From positions 1-64,000 of the forward strand of contig RPFO01001042.1 of NCBI GenBank assembly GCA_009746045.1: DNA of 64,000 nt, read 5' to 3'. Shown piece after piece: positions 55,251 through 64,000 of this stretch. The DNA comes from Mesostigma viride. Taxonomy: Eukaryota; Streptophyta; Mesostigmatophyceae; Mesostigmatales; Mesostigmataceae. Under the pieces are notes generated by a model. The model made no database searches. It was not told the origin of the DNA and worked only from the letters and a program-made list of their open reading frames with translations. The number at the start of each line of letters is the position of its first letter. Position 1 is the stretch's first letter. Made by a program: the position numbers and the translations under genes.

Positions 55251-56994
55251 ATTTAGGACTTTGTCCTAAATTGTCCTAGAGGTCACTATAACCGAGGTAC
55301 CGGGGGGGGGGGGTCACTATATGGACCGTACCCCATGTGGACCGTACCCGGCATGATGTACCCGACCCGTGGTACCGGCACATGGTACCTGGATTCCGTA
55401 CCCGGGTACCGGGTATAATGGCGGGAAAGTAGGTACCTCGACCAAAAATATAAACGATTTTGGAGCGAAAAAGTGGGTGCGGGAATGATCTGAGGTGGAT
55501 ATGGCGACCTGACAATCGTGGCCGGCGTTTTCACGTGCGTTTATCATTTCGGGCGCCCAGTAGCAAAAACGAAAGGTCGTTAGTTATGCTTAAAGGCTGT
55601 GAAATTTTCTGCGCAAGTTTTTATGTGTAGCGCTGTAGCACAGCGGCACAACACAAATGGGTCGCAGATCGCCTGCTCGCGGAGGGTTGATTTTGGCACA
55701 AACATGTTAGTGTATTAGCAATGGTGGTGCGAATCAAGCCAGGAAAATTTTGTGGACGATTTTGATTATAGTCTGGAGTTTATAAACGGAGTATTTGACA
55801 TGGGAGCGCCTGGGCCGTGATATTCTTGCCCGATTTCCATTGTCGACCATGTTTTAGGGACGTTCAGGCTGGGCAGCGAGCGCACCTTATAGGTCTTCAC
55901 TTTCGGTATTTCTTGGACCTAGAACGCAGCACAAGCGTGGTTTATATCATTTTCGAGACGGTTGGCCAGCTTTGGTGCGCTCAGCTCTCGGAAAGCTGAC
56001 CTCGCTGCGGATTTCAGCGACTTTTTTGCAACCATCTGGAATGAGGCGACGTAAGTAGCAGGTACGTGCCGGGGTGCCCTAGATCATGAGTGTAACTGGC
56101 AACGCTGTCGTGGTGTTTTGAGTCAGTAAGCTATGCCTAAAAAGAGGGGACGCTCTCTGTGCACATAACTGTCACACATAGTTGGTTTAAGTCATACAAT
56201 TTTTTACGTCTCTATCTTCGTCGTCCGCTGCAGCTAAAACACACATGCGTAAGAGCAGTTTTACTCATGTGTTAGTTATAAACCATGGTCCTATGGCCTG
56301 CAGTCGTTCAGGGTGTTCTCAGACAGTATTTACAGTATGGTTTACGTGTTACATGCACCCTGAATTCGCTCACAAAGCGTTGCATGTTAGCACAACGTTG
56401 TTCTGTACCTTGATTTGGCTGCATTCATGTGTTAGTTGCAATGCAAATGCAATGTTTTTTCATCGCTGGGTGGCGGCCAGCATGTCCGTGATGTCAAAGA
56501 AGGTTTGGCATAATATGCTTAGAGAAAGTTTACCGCAAGTGGTGGGCCAATGATGTTCAAGCCGGGCAACCTCAGCAACCATGCAACCGTATATTGCATT
56601 ACCTGCACCATCTGTGACACCGTTAAGCACGCGTATATATAGAGGCAGCCACAGCAGGGTATGGCCTTGTTATACGCTGCCCCGCCATCCCAAGGCCTCG
56701 TAGGGTCCCCTAGCGCTTGTAAGATGCTCAAGGGACCGTGTGGATAGCATGGTCATGCGTTGACACTAATTGGTCCTATTGGTCCTAAATTCTCATTTTG
56801 ACCAAATTCGCGGTTTGAGGCCTGCCATGGGCCAGAGTCCATTCAGGCACTAAATGTAATTATTTGAACCCAGTTTTTTTATAGAAACAAAAAAAGTGTG
56901 TTATCTGTCATGGGCACAAATGCCAGGGTCAAATTTTAATGTTTGCATGTATAGTAGTATATTTTAATTCCAAGTGGTCCTAAATTTAGGACTT
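55247..56994. other. 1.7-kb interval between two copies of a 16-bp palindrome
   Basis: GTCCTAAATTTAGGAC occurs at 55247-55262 and again at 56979-56994. The first is directly after the last coding segment of the DUF7869-like gene; the second lies just before a short ORF (57008-57228) that could be its displaced C-terminus. The interior has a GTACC-rich block (55295-55430) and no credible gene. Confidence 0.5.
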
Positions 56995-57007
56995 TTTCTG
57001 GGAAAAC

Positions 57008-57228
57008 TAACAGTGGGATTTGATGAGGTGCAGGCTGCGCTTTGCGCATGCCCCGGTGTGCAGTTGCCAAATCTTCCACCTGCGAGCATTGCGCGAGGGA
57101 AGGCGGACATTGCTGAGTGCATTCGCAAGCAGGTCGCCCAGCGGTCCACGGCAATGAAGCAAGCCAAGGCAACCCCGCGCCACAAGCGCCGGCCTCCCAT
57201 CATTCCTGATTCAGACTCTGATGACTAG
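57008..57228 (+). CDS. Short basic/acidic ORF, possible displaced C-terminus
   Basis: The ORF is about 72 residues. It begins in VGFDEVQAALCACPGV, has a basic stretch (ATPRHKRRPP) and ends IIPDSDSDD. Acidic Ser-Asp tails and adjacent basic patches are common at nuclear-protein ends. It may be the tail of the DUF7869-like gene separated by the 1.7-kb palindrome-bounded interval, or unrelated. Confidence 0.3.
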
Positions 57229-57479
57229 CCTTGCCGCATGTGGCTTTTAATTTTTCATGGCTGCCCTACCTTCTCGGTGCATGCTTTGCGGCTAGCAGCC
57301 TTGTGATCAACACATCCCGTGTCTTATGACCTTGGTTCATAGGTTTATTACATGTCCTTACAATTGGTAGAACATATTATATCAAATGGGATAAAACCAT
57401 ATTTGCGTGAACAGGTTTCATGGCTCATGGCTCATCCATTTTTTTTCAATGGGATATGACGTAAAAGCTGGCAATGTGC

Positions 57480-57737
57480 ATTTTCTAAATGGTGCCTGCA
57501 AGAATCCAACTTGATATGAGTTCATTTGTTCACTATTCATATTTGTTTCATGTAAGAAAAGGGGGAAAATGACGAAAAACTGCACATGTATGCTGTCACA
57601 TGTCACCATTTGAGCTCAGAATGAGCCCAATTTTTGTGGGTGGTCTATTTTCATGCTCTACATGCTGCCTGCAAGAATCCAGCCTGAAATGAGTTCATTT
57701 GTCCACTATTCATGTTTGTTTCATGTAAGAAAAGGGG
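57480..57737 (-). repeat. 174-bp satellite, inverted orientation, interrupted by a DIRS element
   Basis: About one and a half monomers, reverse complement of the array at 47.3-48.1 kb. The second monomer stops at TGTAAGAAAAGGGG (57737). The next bases expected in the monomer (AAAATGAC) are found at 63993-64000, on the far side of the DIRS element. Confidence 0.9.
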
Positions 57738-57870
57738 TTCTATTAACCGTGGAACTCCAGGGTAACCAGACTCTTTATTAAAACAATGAGTGGAGCACAT
57801 ACAAAAGGCAGGCCACATCCCGGCCGCCGATGCTCATGGGAACACTTATTGCTTGGCAAAGGCTAGCCTT
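57738..57870 (-). repeat. Split direct repeat B2 (partner 59087-59219)
   Basis: The 133-bp copies differ at one base that I can see (CCGTGG here, CCATGG at 59097). A 30-bp C/G-rich spacer (57871-57900) separates it from A2. Confidence 0.9.
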
Positions 57871-57900
57871 CACCCCCAAACACGCAGGGAGGGTGGGCGG

Positions 57901-58025
57901 GAAAAGAAAAGAGGCCGACCTTAGCTAGGTGGGTTTGTTTTTGTCCTTTTTTGCGTGTCATGCGGCCTTGGCCCGGACGGCATTTTTTCGCCACGCAAAT
58001 GTTGCGTCTGAACAAATGACGCAAT
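57901..58025 (-). repeat. Split direct repeat A2, inner part (partner 63560-63684)
   Basis: The 125-bp copies begin GAAAAGAAAAGAGGCCGACC and end GACGCAAT. They appear identical. In A1 the match continues directly into the outer part; here it is interrupted by 58026-58779. Confidence 0.9.
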
Positions 58026-58779
58026 CGGTTTTCTCTGAATATAGTTTAATTAACGCATGCGGGAAAGATAAGGCCGCCATGCCTTGGCCTGGATGTGGAA
58101 GGCTGTCTGCGACATGGGCTGACTAATTCGATCTGTACAAAGGGTTTCCTGCTCGCCCGAATTTTCCTTGGATGACCCGGTTGTTTATAAGGGTCGGTGG
58201 CTATTAATTAGCGGTCCGAGAAAATTAATTGTAGGTTTTATACGACTTCACTTGCAAAGATTCGTGTTTGGTTGCACCAGCTGAGGTTAGGTGGGGACCT
58301 GTAGGGTCGGCTGGTTGCTTACCGAATCTTTGGCTGATTTGGGTTATTTAGTGAGTCGTGATTAATTATTGTATAGTGGATTCGGACCGGCCCAAGGGGT
58401 CGATGGGCGCGTTTTATGTTTGTCAGTCTTGGGAACCTTGTACAACTACCTGTACGGTTAACGCACTAGCCTGGGGGTGCGTGGCCACGCTATTTGTAGT
58501 GGCGTTTTCAGCACTGTTCAGGCCGGTGTGTGACGCATGCCGGTGTTAATTAATTTAGGATGATGTCAGCTTGTGTGTCGGCGGGCCATGCCTTAAGCAA
58601 GCTAGGCAGGCAATGATCCGCAATTGTTTCTTTCCCCTCCCTCCCACCCTGGAGGCTTCTTGCTTCCGCGTGCGGATTGAGAAACCTTAAGGCCACTGTT
58701 AACTGCTGCATTTGTGGCAGGGCTCCACTTATTGTATTCAATCAAATGCTGGTCTTCTTGGGAGCTGAGTGATCTTAAT
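58026..58779. other. 754-bp segment present in one repeat copy only
   Basis: It is bounded by AAT on both sides (58023-58025 and 58777-58779). It starts CGGTTTTCTCTG and ends AGTGATCTTAAT, without inverted termini or a credible ORF. It is either an insertion with a 3-bp duplication or the ancestral state, lost from the other copy by deletion across AAT microhomology. Confidence 0.7.
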
Positions 58780-59087
58780 GTGGCGTTCTAATTGCCGGCA
58801 GCTTACGTAAGGCTGCCGGGGCTATTAGGTCACATATTGCGTGAGAGAAAGAATCTAGATCTAGTTAATCACTACGCCATGAGCCAAGAAACCTAGACAG
58901 TGGCAGGTTTATATCTCAACGTAGCTCCTGCCACCTGGCCAAGAAAAACTGGCCAAAGCTTTGGCCACGACTGATCCGGATCAGGCCGCACCGGCCTCAA
59001 AAGGTATGTCACGTGAACCCAATAACCTAGCTATAGCGGCTACCCTTCCATCTCACTATAAAGAAACTATGTTCAGAGAACCACGAT
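58780..59087 (-). repeat. Split direct repeat A2, outer part (partner 63685-63992)
   Basis: The 308-bp copies look identical, including an internal hairpin around GCCGGCAGCTTACGTAAGGC. The outer end GAACCACGAT meets B1 at 59087 and the satellite flank at 63992. Confidence 0.9.
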
Positions 59088-59295
59088 TCTATTAACCATG
59101 GAACTCCAGGGTAACCAGACTCTTTATTAAAACAATGAGTGGAGCACATACAAAAGGCAGGCCACATCCCGGCCGCCGATGCTCATGGGAACACTTATTG
59201 CTTGGCAAAGGCTAGCCTTACCCTTATATCCCTCCCTGGCGATCCATGCCAGGGGCAAAGAACCTAGCATAATGACAGAGAAATGAACAACCAAA

Positions 59296-62110
59296 TTAGG
59301 TGGAGGGCAATTTCAAAATAGCCCGCCAGGCCCGAGGGGGGCAGGCGGCCATGGCCCGAAGAATAACCTCAGGCAGCTGCACCTCCAAACTGCGGTGCAA
59401 GCCCACATAATGGGCAACCGTGGAGCTGCTAAGCCAGCGCCCCCGGCCCTGGATGTCCCCCATGCTGCGACCCGCGAGGAAATCGTGAGTGGCACCTCCA
59501 TGCCGCAGCCCGTGAATGGTGAAAATCTGGGCGACCCCCAAGGCCTGACTCGCAGCCTGCCAAATGCGCCGGAATTGCGGGTAGGTGAAAGGGAACACGG
59601 CCTCCCAAGCGTGCTTACCCGCGATGCAGTGACGGAGGATGGTTTCAGACATCACATCTTCTACCACCACTGACTGAGTCTTGCCCTTAGAGGTCTTGGT
59701 AGACCTCAGCAGTAGGGCGCCCCGTTGAGCCGGCCCAAGCCGAACGTCAGGCTGGAGGCGCACATGGCCAACACGGAGGTTCAGCGCCTCCGAGATTCGC
59801 AGGTAATGGCGGAACACGATGACAACCAGCAGGCCCGCAAGGCGCTGACCTTGCATGACCATCGTGCTGGCAAGTGCAAACGCCGCCTCCCATGGAATGG
59901 GAGGAGGGGCACGGGGGGGCACAAGTGTTTTCCACCCAGCGAGGACGCCACGGGCCAAGTCCCACCGCTTCACCATACCGGGATAATAAAGTTGCAACCC
60001 CATCAAGGCATTGACACACACTTGGCGGCTGTACCCCCGAAAATGAGCCCAGGCGACATACGCACAAAATGTCTCCTCAAGGGTGTCAGCTCGTGACGAT
60101 GACCCGTCCGCCCGCCCACCAGCCTCCCACCAAGTCAAGAGGGAATCAAGACCACGACGGTAGGCCAGCAAAGTAGCCGGCTTTACTTTCCCCTCTAGCA
60201 ATGGAAGGTAGCTAACAGGTGCAGGGGGCCCCGGGTTAGGATGGATGCCTTCCGCGGTCAGGTCGCGCACCCAGCCTGCCAAGAAAGTCGCCATGGATTG
60301 GCCGCGAGAAACGCCATCGGCTGGTTGAAGTGCACTCGGCGTCCACACCCACTGGGAACGACTCCCCGTGGCGAGGGTCAGCGCGCACAAGCGGCGGCAC
60401 TGCTTGTTGAGCTTGTGGGATGAGGACCGCCCCTTAGCCAAGCAGCCCAACGCCGCGGTGGAGTCCACCAACCTCACCACCCGCTTGCCTCGGTTTGCCA
60501 AGCTGCGCGCACTCCTCTCCACGCCCTTCACTGCAGCCCGCACCTCCTTCTCGTTGATGTGCATCCCCGGATCCCGCCAACGACTCCGGACCCCAACCCG
60601 CCATTGCTGGCTAGTGATTGCTTGTTGCGCCCGCGCGCTCAGTGGCCTAGGGCCAGCGTAGGCCACCTCACTTGGTATGAGCAAAGTCGGGTACCCCCGC
60701 ACCTCTCGTGCCCTCGCCAGCTCCGTCACATCGCCCGGCTCCATGGTTGCGTACACGACACCTTGCCCGTAGGTGGACGCGTCAGATGCAACCACCTCAC
60801 GGGCCAAAGGTGCGCTTCGGTCAACCCTTAGCATGGGAGCCAAGGCCAGGGCACACTCTAACTCCTCCCGCACCCCGGCCCACAGCACCCAGGATCGCTG
60901 CCCCCACCCTTGCAGGCTGATGAATTTGAAACATTGCTGCCAAATGGACAAGCAGCTGCGGCTTAACATCTGCAGCCACAACCACCGCCCCAAGACGGCA
61001 GCCAGCCCCTCGGCCGTAGCTCGGCCTCGAGTGAGTATAGCCTGCGTGTGGGCGATCACAAGGTTGAGCTGCTTGACCGTTGGTTCCAGCACGCCGTTCC
61101 GTCGGTGCACCACCCCTAGGGCTTCTAGCTCGTCCCCTTCCAGGCTCGCCATCTTAGTCTTCTCCTTAGACGGCACAAGGTTGTTAGGGAGGTAGCCTTC
61201 CTCAATAGCGCGCGTGATGAGCTGGTTCACCGCCTCGCAGGTCCGCCCGTTGCTGGCCACCAAGTCATCAATGGTGATGGACAGCATGGGGGCAGGGGGG
61301 TTTTCCAGGTCAATCTGAAGCTCCCCGGCGCGCTCCTCCTTGTACTCGATGGCCAAGCGCAGTGGCTGGCCACACTCGTCGCGCACCAAGGTGAGCTCAC
61401 CTGCGCTTGAGAGGTAGTTGACCTGGCGCCTCGGATCCAGGGCACCGGTCATGTAGAGCACCATCTCATGGATGGCCTCCCCCAGCGCCACCGCATGGGA
61501 ATGTCCCATGGCCAGCACCTTGAGCACGGGCCACACCTTCCGCCTGGGCCCTGCCAGACCTACGCTAGTCGACCACACACTAGGAAGCCCTTGGTAGTCC
61601 CACCACCACTCGGGCACCTCGATGGAATAGTAGTATGACACGAGGTCGCTCTTGGCGCAGTAGCACCAGCCTTTGATGTAGACCTCCACGAGGATGCCCA
61701 GGTGGGGTAGCAGGATCTTGGGGGGGTCCACCCACAGCAGGTTGCCCAGCTTCCTGTTGACGATGAACCGAAGCTCACCCACCCCCTTGGCCACTCCAAA
61801 GCAGCCATCCACCCACTTGGGCCGCCTCTCCCGGAACGCCACCATGCCCACGCCCGCTGCCCGGCTCATGAGCTTGCCCCATTCAGCCATGGAGCATCCC
61901 CGGCTGGGCTTGGGCACATTCCAATACTTTGCGCTCGCCACGACCGCTGGCTTGATGCAGTTCTCTTCGCTGGCATATATCTCCCGCCAGCTCGGCCGCA
62001 TAGCCAACAGGTCGAGCAGCCGTGCCTTCCCCGCCACCTCCGCCTTTGGTAGACTCACCGCGTCCGCGCGCAGTTGTTCATACTTATTCTGCTTCCCATA
62101 TATTGCATCA
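59296..62110 (-). CDS. DIRS Pol: reverse transcriptase, RNase H, NPGP motif, tyrosine recombinase (intact)
   Basis: One open frame runs 62550-59296; conserved sequence begins near 62110. RT: FGVAKGVGELRFIVNRKLGN, AKSDLVSYYYSIEVP (first Asp), SITIDDLVA as the YxDD equivalent (about 61290-61264). RNase H: VVASDASTYGQGVVY, MHINEKEVRAA, VRLVDSTAALG, LQPADGVSRG. The 2A-like EGIHPNPGP is at 60226-60252. Tyrosine recombinase: Arg in HYLRISEALNL, Lys in RSTKTSKGK, HGLRHGGATH, then GRGRWLSSSTVAHYVGL with the nucleophilic Tyr. The full R-K-HxxR-W-Y set is present. It copies the element RNA and inserts the circular product. No frame breaks are seen, so this gene may be functional. The upstream end of the frame overlaps ORF1; its start is not certain. 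Confidence 0.9.
60226..60252 (-). other. 2A-like motif EGIHPNPGP
   Basis: It lies between RNase H and recombinase domains, equivalent in position to 28542-28568. It keeps NPGP but has Gly-Ile in place of Asp-Val of the strong consensus, so skipping efficiency could be low. Confidence 0.55.
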
Positions 62111-62417
62111 GCACCTTCTTGCTCCTGGCCTGTCGCAACGCCCCCTACGCGGCGACTGTGCCAGGTGCAGTGCCTCTTGACCCTCGCAAGGGCCTCCTCC
62201 CTCCCCTTAGAGCACGCCCCTCTAGGGTTAGGAGGAGGGTCTTGCCCCCCTCCCCACAGCCAATTAAGCCAACGCACTACCTTGCATTGCAGTGTGTACT
62301 CGCGGTGGCGGCGCGTGGCACGCTGTCGCCGGCGTGCCGATCTCACCCTGCCCCACGCGGTGTACGCTGGCCTAAGTGGGTATGGCAGCGGGAAAAGGGA
62401 GCGGTCCCGCTGGGATT

Positions 62418-63472
62418 CTATTTCCCTACTTGTTGAGCCTTGCTGAGCTTGTCCAAGAGGATGGCAGTTTGGAGAGCTGCCTTGACAGCCGGGGTGGCTG
62501 ACAGTGCAGCCTCCTCCCCCAATGGCAGGAGGTGGCTGGCCACCTTCCACCCCCCCCCTCCTTGCCCTCCACCTGCAGCAAGGCCGCCACCACCCTCATT
62601 AGGTACTCCATGCCCACAAGCTCCCCGGCTGCTGAGCCCAGCTCCTTGAGAAGGGTGTCCATGGCCAATGCAATGTTCATGACAATTTTCCTGTTCTCCA
62701 TGTTCCGCCAATTTCCAGGCTTTACCGTCATGACCCACGACCGGATTCCCATCCCATTGTCGCTGGCGTCCTCCAACACCCCCGGCAGCACCCGCTCCGA
62801 AACCCGATATTTCACGCTCTTGGCTCGGCTTGGCAGCGCCACCCCTTTCGAGGCCTTGAAGTGGCTTCCCGCCCCCTCCATTCCTCCCAGCGCTGCCTTC
62901 AAACCTTGCATGAATTTCTCGGCTGCGACCTCCCCCTCCTCGTCCTCCTCGTCGTCCTGATTTTCGGTTTCCGGAGGTGCCCCAACGAATGTCGCCAACC
63001 TCGCCCTCATTTCCTTTCCGACAGCCCCCCCACCTGCCGAAACCTTGGCCGCGCCTTTCGGCTTGGCCATTTTTCGCTGCGCAGGTGTCGTTGGTGGCAG
63101 CGCCTGATCCTCCTCCTCGTCCGCCGCGAGATCTGCCACGGCCAGCAGTTTTGCCACCAACGTTCCGTTTGGGTCACGTGCGTCCAACACGTCGCCAACA
63201 TCAACGTGATCGGCCAGCAACTGCACGACAGACTTCAGCTGGCTCGAGCTCCACGAGCTGGCGTCCGTCACCCAGTCCTCGGCACCGAAGACCTGCTCGA
63301 CTGCCCCCACCGCCTCTGCGGGGCTGATGCACTTGGCGAGCAGAGTGGCGAGCTGCTTCTTTTTGGCGCTGAAGGCGACTGGCGCGTGACTGGCGGCAGC
63401 AGCCCGCGGTGTGGGCGTCCCGTCCTCCCCGCGCGCTGCCTGCCCTCCTGTAGCTTTGCGCCCCTTCGGCAT
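62418..63472 (-). CDS. DIRS Gag-like ORF1, one homopolymer frameshift near its 3' end
   Basis: It starts at the ATG at 63472 (MPKGRKATGGQ). The N-terminal half is helical with acidic stretches (about 62900-63100). The C-terminal half has KGVALPSRAKSVKYRVSERV, VLPGVLEDASDNGMG and ELVGMEYLMRVVAALL. At the C-run 62550-62560 the frame should shift so that the protein ends ...TPAVKAALQTAILLDKLSKA (to 62418), as in the homologous ORF1 at 30732-31835. As written, the frame instead runs into a basic tail. A single-base error or mutation in the homopolymer explains it. No zinc knuckle. Confidence 0.75.
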
Positions 63473-63559
63473 TGCTGCTCAGGGCCAAAAATGGCTCCGA
63501 CAGTACAGGTTCGTCAAACCAGAGGTTCGTTTCCCCTGGCTTGCTGTCGCCGCCCTCGT

Positions 63560-63992
63560 GAAAAGAAAAGAGGCCGACCTTAGCTAGGTGGGTTTGTTTT
63601 TGTCCTTTTTTGCGTGTCATGCGGCCTTGGCCCGGACGGCATTTTTTCGCCACGCAAATGTTGCGTCTGAACAAATGACGCAATGTGGCGTTCTAATTGC
63701 CGGCAGCTTACGTAAGGCTGCCGGGGCTATTAGGTCACATATTGCGTGAGAGAAAGAATCTAGATCTAGTTAATCACTACGCCATGAGCCAAGAAACCTA
63801 GACAGTGGCAGGTTTATATCTCAACGTAGCTCCTGCCACCTGGCCAAGAAAAACTGGCCAAAGCTTTGGCCACGACTGATCCGGATCAGGCCGCACCGGC
63901 CTCAAAAGGTATGTCACGTGAACCCAATAACCTAGCTATAGCGGCTACCCTTCCATCTCACTATAAAGAAACTATGTTCAGAGAACCACGAT
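63560..63992 (-). repeat. Split direct repeat A1
   Basis: Inner part 63560-63684 and outer part 63685-63992 are contiguous, without the 754-bp segment of A2. The last eight window bases (AAAATGAC) are satellite flank. Confidence 0.9.
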
Positions 63993-64000
63993 AAAATGAC

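Larger units (their letters stand above)
57738..63992 (-). mobile_element. DIRS/PAT-type retroelement with split direct repeats, nearly complete
   Basis: On the minus strand the order is A1 (63992-63560), Gag-like ORF, RT-RNase H-tyrosine recombinase, B1 (59219-59087), A2 (59087-58780 plus 58025-57901), B2 (57870-57738). This A1-ORFs-B1-A2-B2 layout is the split direct repeat arrangement of PAT/Ngaro-like elements. Repeat copies are almost identical, indicating recent insertion. Satellite flanks join precisely with no target duplication, as expected for recombinase-mediated insertion. A2 contains a 754-bp extra segment. Confidence 0.85.

Noticed and set aside
59087-59219. Interpretation of 57738-59087 as a separate short non-autonomous element in tandem
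   Set aside because: The repeat order fits the split direct repeats of one element (A1-ORFs-B1-A2-B2), and the satellite target flanks lie at 57737 and 63993, not at 59087.

Overview
This is a eukaryotic nuclear window, almost certainly from a green-lineage alga. The one clear host gene is a plant-type (type II) metacaspase with spliceosomal introns. Its reconstructed 427-residue protein puts the catalytic dyad at His86 and Cys139, the positions I recall for Arabidopsis metacaspase 4. Almost everything else is mobile or viral DNA in nested and broken copies. I cannot name the species. I see no tRNA, rRNA or CRISPR array. Many mobile-element ORFs are broken by single frameshifts, some at homopolymers, so real decay and assembly indels cannot be separated here. 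All identity statements are by eye.

Layout. 1-1.5 kb: tandem repeats. 1.9-6.0 kb: a fragment of an integrated DNA virus or polinton-like element (helical basic protein, DUF2314-like protein, KilA-N/Bro-type protein with a TATA box, convergent virion-type protein, small coiled-coil protein). It is interrupted by a retroelement remnant (6.05-7.6 kb) with integrase upstream of protease. 7.8-9.8 kb: a truncated Ty1/copia element (+). 9.8-15.5 kb: a truncated Ty3/gypsy element (-) that carries a C5-cytosine DNA methyltransferase between protease and reverse transcriptase. 17.0-18.7 kb: a non-autonomous piggyBac derivative containing a 772-bp repeat. 19.0-27.3 kb: the metacaspase gene, with an 8-nt microexon and a 4.1-kb piggyBac element in its last intron.

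27.7-41.1 kb: a block bounded by TTAACCC and GGGTTAA ends. It holds a truncated DIRS-type retroelement, a 1.7-kb TTAA-bounded element and an APE-type LINE with two other LINE 3' ends. 41-48 kb: gene-poor, with diverged repeats, an LTR with adjoining polypurine tract, and a 174-bp satellite. 48.3-57.2 kb: a head-to-head pair, with a PHD-like gene and a poly-Gln gene on the minus strand and a spliced DUF7869-like (RNase H-fold) transposase gene on the plus strand; this may be an unrecognised DNA transposon. 57.7-64.0 kb: a nearly complete DIRS/PAT-type element with split direct repeats, inserted into the same 174-bp satellite; its right end lies 8 bp from the window end.

The strongest leads are the methyltransferase-carrying gypsy element, the 2A-like NPGP motif between RNase H and tyrosine recombinase in both DIRS elements, the split-direct-repeat element with its target site readable, the metacaspase microexon and intronic piggyBac, and the DUF7869/PHD gene pair.
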